From positions 27,220 to 91,219 of the forward strand of contig JBPBQO010000155.1 in assembly GCA_050954785.1 (NCBI GenBank): a stretch of DNA of 64,000 bases, written 5' to 3'. The notes below the pieces were generated by a model. That model saw nothing but the letters and a program-made list of their open reading frames with translations, was not told where the DNA came from and did no database searches. The DNA is from Lichenicola sp050954785 (GTDB lineage: Bacteria; Pseudomonadota; Alphaproteobacteria; Acetobacterales; Acetobacteraceae). Within the stretch, counting starts at the first letter, position 1. Each line of letters starts with the position of its first letter. Of the stretch, positions 1 to 7,678 are shown one piece after another. The position numbers and the translations under genes were made by a program.

Positions 1-582
1 CATTGCCTGCTTGGCGTACCCGGCGCGTCGATCAACGACGTCCGGCGGCTGCATACGCATTCCGTCGCGATGGCGCAGGTGCGTCGCCTGATCGACGAGC
101 TCGCACTCGAGCCGGTGATCGAGTTCGACACCGCCGGTGCCGCCGAACTGGTCGCCGGCTGGGGCCGGAAGCAGGATGCGGCGATCGCCTCCTCGCTGGC
201 GGCCGACCTGAACGGGCTGGTGATCCTGCGCCGCAATGTCGAGGATGCGGCGCACAACACCACCCGCTTCTATGTCGCGGCGCGCGAGCCGCTCTCGCCG
301 CCGCCCGGACAGCCGGACACGATGACGACGATCCTGTTCCGGGTCGGGAACGTTCCGGCTGCGCTCTACAAGGCGCTCGGCGGCTTCGCTACCAATGGCG
401 TCAACATGACGCGCATCGAGAGCTACATGCTCGACGGCTTCTTTGCGTCGTCACAGTTCCTGCTCGAGGTGGATGGCCATCCCGGAGATGTTGGGCTGGC
501 CAATGCGCTCGACGAGCTTCGGTATTTCTCGACGGCCCTTACGATACTCGGCAGCTACACGAGGTCGCCGTTCCGCGGCTGA
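1..582 (+). CDS. pheA: Prephenate dehydratase (3' part, 5' end outside window)
   Basis: Converts prephenate to phenylpyruvate, the committed step to phenylalanine, in the cytoplasm. The reading frame is open from the first base, so the N-terminal half lies outside; 193 residues remain. The end of the catalytic domain starts with HCLLGVPG and carries the family TRF motif (NTTRF, fragment residues 86-90). An ACT regulatory domain follows at about residues 108-190. Its phenylalanine-binding loop reads IESYM instead of the enterobacterial ESRP, which is the usual alphaproteobacterial form. The gene runs convergently into the esterase at 598 with a 15-base gap. Identity is well supported; nothing can be said about its promoter. 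Confidence 0.93.
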   Translation, partial: HCLLGVPGASINDVRRLHTHSVAMAQVRRLIDELALEPVIEFDTAGAAELVAGWGRKQDAAIASSLAADLNGLVILRRNVEDAAHNTTRFYVAAREPLSPPPGQPDTMTTILFRVGNVPAALYKALGGFATNGVNMTRIESYMLDGFFASSQFLLEVDGHPGDVGLANALDELRYFSTALTILGSYTRSPFRG

Positions 583-597
583 CAGGCGCCATCCGCA

Positions 598-1497
598 TCA
601 ACCGCGGCCGCCGATTAATCGGCCGCTCAGGAAATTCTCTGTAGCCGCCAGCGTTGCCGCGAACCAGCGTCCCCCGGCTACTCCCGGATTGAAGAAGCCA
701 TGACCGGCATCCGGATAGGCGAGCAGGGTGCAGGAGCGGCCATACGCCGACACGGCGTTGCAGAAAGCTTCGACCTGTCCGATCGGTACCAGGCGGTCAT
801 CGATGCCGTGCATGATCAGCATCGGCGGATAGGTGGCAGCCTCGTGGGTAACCGGCGAGACAGACCGGATGTCGGACGATGACAACGTCGCGAAATGCCC
901 GGCCAGATCGCCATCCGCAAGATCGACGACAGGGTTGAACAATACCAAGGCATCGGGACGGACCGCCGGGTCAGTGTCGAACGCTGTCGAAAGTGCAAGC
1001 TGGCCGCCTGCGGATCCGCCACCCGCCGCGACGCGGTGCGGATCGATCGAGAGTTCGTCGGCATGAGCCCGAACGAATCTCATCGCCGCCGCGGCATCGC
1101 CCATGCCTGCTCGCGGATCGACACCGTCGCGACACAGAACGCGGTAATCGACCAGGATCGCTGTAATGCCCAGGTCGGCCAATGCTCGCGCCTGCGGGTC
1201 GAACTGGCCGATCGAGCCATATAACCAGCCACCGCCGAAAAACAGCAGAATGGCCGGCGCCTTCCTGCCAGGAGGGACGTTCTTTGCCGGAAGAACATGC
1301 AACAGCAACGCCCGTTCGGCCGCCTTCCTGTAGGGAACTGGACGATACCCCCACAGCCGGACCGGCTGTGGGGCCGCTTTGTCGCCGATGCCGATACAGG
1401 CGCGCGGCTCCGCCCGGGCCGGCTGTCGCGCCCCCGACGCAGCGGCGAACACCAAGCCGGCAATGGCAATCATTGCGCGCGCTCCAGAACGCAGCAT
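598..1497 (-). CDS. Secreted alpha/beta-hydrolase (acetyl-esterase/HSL-like)
   Basis: A 299-residue serine hydrolase with an N-terminal signal-like segment (hydrophobic residues 9-21, Ala-rich cleavage region near 29), so probably periplasmic. The nucleophile elbow is GGGSAGG with Ser162. An oxyanion-type FGGGW sits at 87-91, where the HSL/acetyl-esterase family normally has HGGG. Asp233 or Asp234 (HGIDD) and His266 (AGHGF) complete the triad. The start ATG follows the TGA of the TonB receptor gene with no intervening base, so the two are translationally coupled. By context it may remove acetyl or other ester groups from the substrate handled by the adjoining receptor and sulfatase; the substrate is inferred only. 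Family assignment is firm. Confidence 0.85.
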   Translation of the reverse strand: MLRSGARAMIAIAGLVFAAASGARQPARAEPRACIGIGDKAAPQPVRLWGYRPVPYRKAAERALLLHVLPAKNVPPGRKAPAILLFFGGGWLYGSIGQFDPQARALADLGITAILVDYRVLCRDGVDPRAGMGDAAAAMRFVRAHADELSIDPHRVAAGGGSAGGQLALSTAFDTDPAVRPDALVLFNPVVDLADGDLAGHFATLSSSDIRSVSPVTHEAATYPPMLIMHGIDDRLVPIGQVEAFCNAVSAYGRSCTLLAYPDAGHGFFNPGVAGGRWFAATLAATENFLSGRLIGGRG

Positions 1498-3894
1498 TCA
1501 GAGCTTCACACCGAACGTGAACCCGAACATCAGCGGATTGCCGACCTGCGCCGTTAGTGGCGAGCTTCCAGCCAGGAGCGTGAAGTATTTCTTGTCGGTC
1601 GCATTGTGGACCCAGCCGGAAAAGTCCCAGCGCCGGTTTTCCGGACGAATTCCGAGCGTGAGATTAAGCAGGCCATAGCCGTTGATCCGGCTATAGATCG
1701 AGTCGTTGGTCGCGGAGAAGTTCGACGATTGGAGCGTGGTCGTGGCGCCGCCGTAGCCGATCAGGTTGCTCCCGTTCAGATGCGAGATCGGGTGCTCGTA
1801 CTCGAAGCCCAAAACGCCGCTCCATTTGGGCACCAGCGCCAGTCGCGATCCGGTAAAATTGCAGGAGGCGTTGTTGCTGTTCTCGATCGCGCACGGTGCG
1901 CTGTTGAACGAGCTGTAATAGGCATCGTCATAGCTCAGCGACGAAAATACCGACAATCCACGCATCGGGATCGCCCGGACATCCGTCTCGAAACCGCGTG
2001 TCGTTGCCGATTTCGCATTGGCCAGATAGGTGAGGGCGGTTCCGGCCGAGTTGTAGACCACGAGAGACGTCTGGTAGTTGTGGTCCACCATCCAGAATGC
2101 ATCGGCATTGAAAATAAGCCTGCCGTGCAGGAAGCTCGACTTGTAGCCCATCTCGTAATCATCGAGATATTCGGAGTCGACCGTCGCAGGAACGTTCGGC
2201 GCCAGGCCGATCAACAGCACGCCTCCCGACTTCTGCCCACGTGAGTAGGTGGCATATCCAAGCTGGTCGCCGGTGATGTGGTAGGTCAGCGTCATCGATG
2301 CCGAGATCAATCCGTTATCATGCTTGAGAGCCTGGTAGGGATTTGTCGCAAGCTGGGCATTGCGCTGGGCCAACGCCTGGGCCCGCATGGATGTCGGTAG
2401 TTGCGAGAGGTCCTGGCCACCCGACAGCACCTGCAGGAAGCTGCCGTTCTTGGTCTCATATGTGTAACGAAGCCCGCTGGTCAGATCCAGCCTGGGCACG
2501 ATGTGCCAGGTGCCGTTCGCATACACCGAATAGGAATTCGTGGTCGGCTTCTCCCTCGATGTAACGGAGACGCCGTTCAGCGCGGCATTCGTCGTTGCGA
2601 TCGCTTGCGCCGTCGCGGTCGGCGAGGCGTTGTATGCGGCATAGTCCGACCCGAACGTCTTGCGCGAATGATCGTCGACTTCTTCCCAGAGGTAGAACAG
2701 GCCGGCACTATAGTCGAACACCGGACTGGCCGGTGAAGTCAGGCGAAATTCCTGGGTAAACTGGTGCTGGTAATTCTGGGCTCCGTTCGCACTGAGCTGG
2801 TCGAGCCCGGTCGCGTCGGCATCCTGGCGTGGATAGAAGTTCCACAGCGAGCCGGCTGAAATGGACGAAAGCGTATAGGTGTTGAGGTTGTAGTCTGCAT
2901 GAACGCTCAGGTTGGCGTCTTCGGACCGGATGAACTGCTCGCTGTTGATATCCGAGTTGAGCGCATAGGCGTTGGGGGATGGGAAATTATAGTGCAGCCG
3001 GCGTGCACGATCGAGAAAGTTGTTCGAAATCGCCTTGCCGTTCGCATAATGCGTTACAGTTCCGTTGTAGAGGCTGACGCCGCCTGAATTGGTATCGTGG
3101 TTGTACCCGCCGATAACCCTGATCTGCAGGTTGCCGGCATCGTCCGGCCGCAGCAGCAGTTGCCCGCGAATGCCCCGTGAGAGGTCGCCATTGTAGGTCT
3201 GTCGCGTATCGACGTTCGTTATGTAGCCGTTCACCGCCGACTGGAAATAATCCAGACTGAAGGCGGCCTTGTCGGACCCCAGGATGTTGTTCGAATAATC
3301 CGCCTTGATCTGGTATTCGCCATAGTCGCCGACCTGGGTTTCCAGTTCGGCACGTTGCTTGAAGGATGGCAGGCGCGTCTCGATCTGGATGGCGCCGGAG
3401 GTATTGTCCATGCCGCCCAGCGTTGCTTGCGGCCCCTTCAGGACCGTGATGCTCTCGAGCTCCGGAATATTGAGCACACTGCTTCCGGGACGGCTCTGGT
3501 ATATGCCGTCGATATAGATCGCCACGCCGCTTTCGAGTCCGTCGGTGCCGGTCGAGGCGGCGCCGAGACCGCGGATATTGATCGTCGTATTGCGCACGTT
3601 CGAGGACTGGAACTGGACGCTCGGTTCCAGGCGCAGTGCCTCCGGAAGATTGGTGATCTGGTTAAGCTGGATCTGCTTCTTGTCGACTGTGGTGGCCGAG
3701 ACCGATCGGCTTTGAAGATGGGTTCTGACCGATCGGGTTCCCCGAACCTCGACGGCCTCCTCATTCTGCGTCCGCTGCGCCTTCGATGGCGTAGACTGTG
3801 TAGGTGTGACGGTCTGCGCCACGGCCACGCCGGGGACGGCCGACAACGCCACCAGCGCGCACGACAGGATGCGCGTGGAGTATCGCGATTTCAT
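1498..3894 (-). CDS. TonB-dependent outer-membrane receptor
   Basis: An outer-membrane beta-barrel transporter of 798 residues with a signal peptide (cleavage after about residue 26, VAVAQ). The N-terminal plug domain at about residues 45-170 contains EEAVEVRGTR, a likely TonB-box region, then the INIRGLGA and YIDGIY strands and VLKGPQATLGG. The remainder is barrel, ending FGFTFGVKL with the C-terminal aromatic/hydrophobic insertion signal. It starts 23 bases after the sulfatase stop and abuts the esterase start, so sulfatase, receptor and esterase look like one operon. Context suggests import of a sulfated or esterified organic molecule rather than iron; the plug lacks the siderophore-type signature seen in the receptor at 7679. 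The substrate is unknown. Confidence 0.9.
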   Translation of the reverse strand: MKSRYSTRILSCALVALSAVPGVAVAQTVTPTQSTPSKAQRTQNEEAVEVRGTRSVRTHLQSRSVSATTVDKKQIQLNQITNLPEALRLEPSVQFQSSNVRNTTINIRGLGAASTGTDGLESGVAIYIDGIYQSRPGSSVLNIPELESITVLKGPQATLGGMDNTSGAIQIETRLPSFKQRAELETQVGDYGEYQIKADYSNNILGSDKAAFSLDYFQSAVNGYITNVDTRQTYNGDLSRGIRGQLLLRPDDAGNLQIRVIGGYNHDTNSGGVSLYNGTVTHYANGKAISNNFLDRARRLHYNFPSPNAYALNSDINSEQFIRSEDANLSVHADYNLNTYTLSSISAGSLWNFYPRQDADATGLDQLSANGAQNYQHQFTQEFRLTSPASPVFDYSAGLFYLWEEVDDHSRKTFGSDYAAYNASPTATAQAIATTNAALNGVSVTSREKPTTNSYSVYANGTWHIVPRLDLTSGLRYTYETKNGSFLQVLSGGQDLSQLPTSMRAQALAQRNAQLATNPYQALKHDNGLISASMTLTYHITGDQLGYATYSRGQKSGGVLLIGLAPNVPATVDSEYLDDYEMGYKSSFLHGRLIFNADAFWMVDHNYQTSLVVYNSAGTALTYLANAKSATTRGFETDVRAIPMRGLSVFSSLSYDDAYYSSFNSAPCAIENSNNASCNFTGSRLALVPKWSGVLGFEYEHPISHLNGSNLIGYGGATTTLQSSNFSATNDSIYSRINGYGLLNLTLGIRPENRRWDFSGWVHNATDKKYFTLLAGSSPLTAQVGNPLMFGFTFGVKL

Positions 3895-3917
3895 GGATTG
3901 CTCGATTTGTCGAAGGT

Positions 3918-5363
3918 TCAGGCGGCGATCGGGTATTCGGTATTCGGGACGTGCAACCGACGCATCATGCTGGCCAGTTCCGCGGCGATCGCAGGCTGAT
4001 CGGCGGCCCGGTCATGTGTCTCCGCCGGATCGGTCGTTAGGTCGTAAAGTTCGATGGTATCGGTATGCGGAAGCCTGACGGCTTTCCAGCGACCATGACG
4101 AATTGCCTGGCAGAATGAGGGTTCGTACGTTTCCCAATAGAGATGCCGTTCGGGAAGCCTTCCATGCCCATGCAGCAAGGGTGAAAGATCCGTCCCGTCC
4201 AGGCCGACTGCCGGATCGGCGCCGACGATGCCGAGAGCGGTCGGCAGGAAATCCGGATGATAGACCGGTGTCGCGTCGACCCGCCCGGCTGCGATCCGGC
4301 CCGGCCAGCGCGCCAGCAGCGGCACGCGGATACCGCCTTCGTAGAGGTCGCGTTTATAGCCGCGCAACTGGCCGTGCGAGTCGAAGAAGCTGACGACTTC
4401 CGTCTGCTCGGCGGTGGGCTCGGACCGCGGCCCGTGATCCGACGAGAAGAAGACGATCGTGTCGCGATCGAGACCCGTGTCGGCCAACGTCTGCAGAACG
4501 CTCCCGACGCCGAGGTCGAGCATCTCGATCATCGCCGCATAGGTCTTCTCGCTCTTGCCCCAGGTCTTTCCTGCATAGGCTCCGAAAGCCGGCGTGACAT
4601 AGGGGCTGTGCGGCGCGTTGTAGGCCAGTGTCAGGAGAAACGGTGCGTCCTTGTGCCGCCGGATGAAATCGCACGCCTGGTCGGTGCAGATATCGGTTTC
4701 ATAGACCGCCTGTCGGCCGCCCTCGTTGGCGGGGATGTCGTGCAGTTCGGTTCCCGCATACCATTGGGTCGGAAAATACCCTTGTGTCGTCTCGGTTTGC
4801 GTCAACCAGCCGTCGAACTCGTCGAACCCGTGCGCGGTTGGCACGGCCTTTGGATTGTAGCCGTCGAGATGCCACTTTCCGACCAGTCCGGTTACATAAC
4901 CCGCCGCCTGCAGATGGGTCGCGACGGTCGGTTCTCCATTGGCCAGGCTTGCACGCCTGATCTTCTCACGGCCTTTGTTGCCGAGAATGCCGCCTGCAAG
5001 CGCGAAGTTGTCGCGAATGGACGCATGACCCATGTGCCGGCCGGTCATGAGGGCGCAGCGCGATGGGGAGCAGATCGGTGCGCCACCATAGGCTTCGGTG
5101 AAACGAATGCCTTCGGACGCGAGGCGATCGATATTGGGTGTTCGGATCTTGTTCTGTCCATAGCAGCCAAGATCGTAAACGCCGAGATCGTCCGCGATAA
5201 TGTAGACGATGTTCGGACGTCGCGATGCCGATACGGAAGCACTGCTCGCACGCGACGCCACTGCGGTGCCCAGGGTTGCCGCGGCGCTCAGCAGGAGACT
5301 GCGGCGAGTGGTCGGCTGGTGCCGGGACACGAGAGAATCTGACACGGCATCATCGCGGATCAT
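3918..5363 (-). CDS. Tat-exported type I sulfatase (arylsulfatase family)
   Basis: Hydrolyses a sulfate ester using a formylglycine made from the active-site cysteine. The 481-residue protein has a Tat-like leader (TRRSLLL at 19-25 followed by a hydrophobic stretch), the metal-binding start ADDLG (57-61) and the sulfatase signature CSPSR with Cys98. Further metal residues lie in SSDHGP. The CxPxR form is the substrate of FGE-type maturases, and such an enzyme is encoded directly across the divergent promoter. Tat export of an already folded, modified enzyme fits cytoplasmic maturation. It is the first gene of the minus-strand operon with the TonB receptor and esterase. No good ribosome-binding site precedes the ATG at 5363. 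The exact sulfated substrate cannot be read. Confidence 0.9.
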   Translation of the reverse strand: MIRDDAVSDSLVSRHQPTTRRSLLLSAAATLGTAVASRASSASVSASRRPNIVYIIADDLGVYDLGCYGQNKIRTPNIDRLASEGIRFTEAYGGAPICSPSRCALMTGRHMGHASIRDNFALAGGILGNKGREKIRRASLANGEPTVATHLQAAGYVTGLVGKWHLDGYNPKAVPTAHGFDEFDGWLTQTETTQGYFPTQWYAGTELHDIPANEGGRQAVYETDICTDQACDFIRRHKDAPFLLTLAYNAPHSPYVTPAFGAYAGKTWGKSEKTYAAMIEMLDLGVGSVLQTLADTGLDRDTIVFFSSDHGPRSEPTAEQTEVVSFFDSHGQLRGYKRDLYEGGIRVPLLARWPGRIAAGRVDATPVYHPDFLPTALGIVGADPAVGLDGTDLSPLLHGHGRLPERHLYWETYEPSFCQAIRHGRWKAVRLPHTDTIELYDLTTDPAETHDRAADQPAIAAELASMMRRLHVPNTEYPIAA

Positions 5364-5385
5364 TTAAAACGCAACATAATCTGTA

Positions 5386-5412
5386 TACCATCTTCAATGC
5401 GCACAGATGGTA
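5386..5412. promoter_or_regulatory. Inverted repeat in the sulfatase/FGE divergent promoter
   Basis: TACCATCT and AGATGGTA form a perfect 8-bp inverted repeat with an 11-base spacer, between the sulfatase start (5363, minus) and the preferred FGE start (5451, plus). The position fits an operator serving both directions. No regulator gene is adjacent. That this is an operator is inference. Confidence 0.4.
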
Positions 5413-5450
5413 GTGTTATTCCAAACCTGTCAACCCCGGCTGGACATCGT

Positions 5451-6407
5451 ATGAACAATCCTTTTCCATGCTGTTCTCCATCGAAAGACAGTGGTTCGAT
5501 CGAGCAGCGTCAGACTTCGGTGTTGCTCCGTGAGACGTCGGACGACGCACGGTCAATGGTCACGATCGCCGCCGGTCGTTACGAAATCGGTTGTATCGGA
5601 GCCGAAAGCCGGGCTGCGGATGGTGAAGGCCCGATCAGGACCGTCTCGCTCGATGCGTTCAGGATCGACGTTGCGGCAGTCAGCAATATCCAATTCGCCG
5701 ATTTCGTCGCGTCGACCGGTTACGTGACCGACGCCGAGCGGGGTGGCTGGTCCTATGTGTTCCACACGCTGGTCTCGACTCGGCAAGCCAAGCGACGGGT
5801 ACCCGGGCAACTGCCTGACACCCCCTGGTGGCTGCCGATCAAGGGGGCCTCCTGGCGCCATCCGGAAGGGCTGGGGTCGCATCTTGGCCGCCGTGGCGAC
5901 CACCCTGTGGTTCATGTGTCGTGGCAGGATGCGCGAAACTATGCCGCCTGGGCCGGGAAGCGCCTGCCGACGGAAACCGAGTGGGAGGTAGCGGCCCGCG
6001 GCGGCGAAGCTGGCAGAACCTACCCCTGGGGAGACGAACTCACGCCGAACGGGCTGCATCGATGCAATATCTGGCAGGGAGACTTTCCGCTGTCCGATAC
6101 GGCCGAAGACGGCTTCGCCGGCACGGCGCCGGTACAGTCGTTCGAGCCGAACGGTTACGGGCTGTTCAACATGGTCGGGAATAGCTGGGAATGGTGTGCC
6201 GATTGGTGGAGCAGGGATTGGCACCAGACAGACAGCGCTGAGACGAGGGACAATCCGGGCGGTCCTGCAAGCGGCGAGACGAGAGTGATCCGCGGAGGAT
6301 CGTTCCTCTGCCACCGGTCCTATTGCAACCGCTATCGCGTCTCGGCACGAAGCGCCAACACGCCGGACAGCACCACCTCGCATACCGGGTTCCGCTGCGC
6401 CGGTTGA
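5451..6407 (+). CDS. Formylglycine-generating enzyme (sulfatase maturase, SUMF1 family)
   Basis: Oxidises the cysteine in the sulfatase CxPxR motif to C-alpha-formylglycine in the cytoplasm. The FGE-sulfatase domain runs from MVTIAAGRYEIG to GFRCAG. The C-terminal catalytic segment GGSFLCHRSYCNRYR has both active cysteines, Cys287 and Cys292, with the Cys-x4-Cys spacing of human SUMF1 (336/341), followed by the conserved SANTPD. Many SUMF1-domain proteins lack these cysteines; here they are intact, so a true maturase is likely. It has no export signal. The start is uncertain: an in-frame ATG at 5397 lies inside the inverted repeat, so 5451 (318 residues) is preferred. It is divergent from its presumed client, the sulfatase. 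Confidence 0.9.
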   Translation: MNNPFPCCSPSKDSGSIEQRQTSVLLRETSDDARSMVTIAAGRYEIGCIGAESRAADGEGPIRTVSLDAFRIDVAAVSNIQFADFVASTGYVTDAERGGWSYVFHTLVSTRQAKRRVPGQLPDTPWWLPIKGASWRHPEGLGSHLGRRGDHPVVHVSWQDARNYAAWAGKRLPTETEWEVAARGGEAGRTYPWGDELTPNGLHRCNIWQGDFPLSDTAEDGFAGTAPVQSFEPNGYGLFNMVGNSWEWCADWWSRDWHQTDSAETRDNPGGPASGETRVIRGGSFLCHRSYCNRYRVSARSANTPDSTTSHTGFRCAG

Positions 6408-6479
6408 TGCTTCGGCGAATGAACCCGATCGCCCCCGGTCCGGTGTGGTGGCAGTTCGCCGGATCTACGGTCTCGGCGG

Positions 6480-7667
6480 TCATGGGCTGCGACGGCGGCG
6501 CGCCCGCCGTTTGCGTTCCCATATCATCACGCCGGTCACAGCGAGCCCAGCCGTGGCCAGGCCGGCAAAGGCTACAAGGACGCGGCCGGTAAATCCCAGG
6601 ATCTGTCCGCTATGCCAGGGAAACTGGATCTGCATCACCAGATCCCCGGCGCGTCCACTGCCCGGCATCTCCATCTGCGCCACGCGTCCGGTCTGCGTGT
6701 TTATGGTGACCGTTGGCCGGCCGAGCCCCGTGCCGCGTTCCGCGGCCGACCGGAAGAAGAACACGCTCGCCAGATGCGCGTCCGGCATCACGAACACCCC
6801 GCCCGCGTCGCCGTGCCAACCCTGCTTGTGCATTACCTCATCGGCCAGGGCGACGATCGCGTCGGTATCGGGTTCGGGGTGTGCCGTCCCCGCGTCCGGT
6901 GGCGTGGCCGGCTGTGCGACAGGGAGCAGGGACGTCACCAGCGGGTGGAACAGCGGCCCGTCGAGCGCGATCGCAAAACCGCTGATCGCAATCCCGAGCA
7001 GCACGAGCCAGAGCCAGAGTGCAACGGCGCGATGCAGGTCGAACATCAACCTGAAGCCGCGACGCGCGGTCTCGATCCGCCAGCCGCGTCGCCAGCCGCG
7101 CAGCCACTCGACGGCACGACGCGGCACACCGCGCCGTCGAATCGGCGGCAGAGTCAGCAGGAGGCCGACAACGCAGTCGACCGACCAGATGGCCGACAGC
7201 AACCCCATGATCCATTGCCCGGGCGTGCCAAGGCCGATCGTGTAGTGGAAGCGATAAAGGAACGGGATGAGTGCGCGGCGGGAGAAGCAGCACGCATCCG
7301 AGTTGCGGCCGCCGAGCAGGTCGCCGGTTGCGGGATCGAGGAACAATTCGTTCGCAGCCAGGGCGAACGGATGGCTCGTCGCCGGATCGGTTCGTGGCTG
7401 GACATAGGCGCGGACGCTTTGCCCGTCCGGCGGGTGAAACAGCATGTAGCCCAGTTGCGCATGCGGCGCCTGCGCTTGCAGGCGTCGTACGAGTGTCGCG
7501 GGGGCAAGCGTCGCCCCGGGGACACGCGCATCGAACAGGTCGGGATTGAGCTGTGCATCGATGGCGTCGTGGAAGGCGGCGATACTGCCGGTAAGGCCCG
7601 CCATCGTGACGAACCCAGCCAGCAACAGCCCGACCCATCGATGCGCACGCAACAGCCAGCGGCGCAT
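6480..7667 (-). CDS. PepSY-associated membrane protein (PiuB-like)
   Basis: An inner-membrane protein of the PepSY-TM family that often accompanies siderophore receptors and is thought to help reduce or release iron at the membrane. The start at 7667 gives 395 residues opening MRRWLLRAHRWVGLLL. An upstream in-frame ATG at 7733 would overlap the receptor gene and add 22 charged residues, so it was rejected. The first helix, about 12-33, follows the family hallmark RAHRWVG. A long periplasmic PepSY portion, paired helices (about 130-160 and 190-220) and a C-terminal helix ending in a basic ERKRRARRRR tail complete the layout. It starts 11 bases after the receptor stop, so the two are one operon. 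Confidence 0.8.
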   Translation of the reverse strand: MRRWLLRAHRWVGLLLAGFVTMAGLTGSIAAFHDAIDAQLNPDLFDARVPGATLAPATLVRRLQAQAPHAQLGYMLFHPPDGQSVRAYVQPRTDPATSHPFALAANELFLDPATGDLLGGRNSDACCFSRRALIPFLYRFHYTIGLGTPGQWIMGLLSAIWSVDCVVGLLLTLPPIRRRGVPRRAVEWLRGWRRGWRIETARRGFRLMFDLHRAVALWLWLVLLGIAISGFAIALDGPLFHPLVTSLLPVAQPATPPDAGTAHPEPDTDAIVALADEVMHKQGWHGDAGGVFVMPDAHLASVFFFRSAAERGTGLGRPTVTINTQTGRVAQMEMPGSGRAGDLVMQIQFPWHSGQILGFTGRVLVAFAGLATAGLAVTGVMIWERKRRARRRRSP

Positions 7668-7678
7668 GAGTCGCTGGA

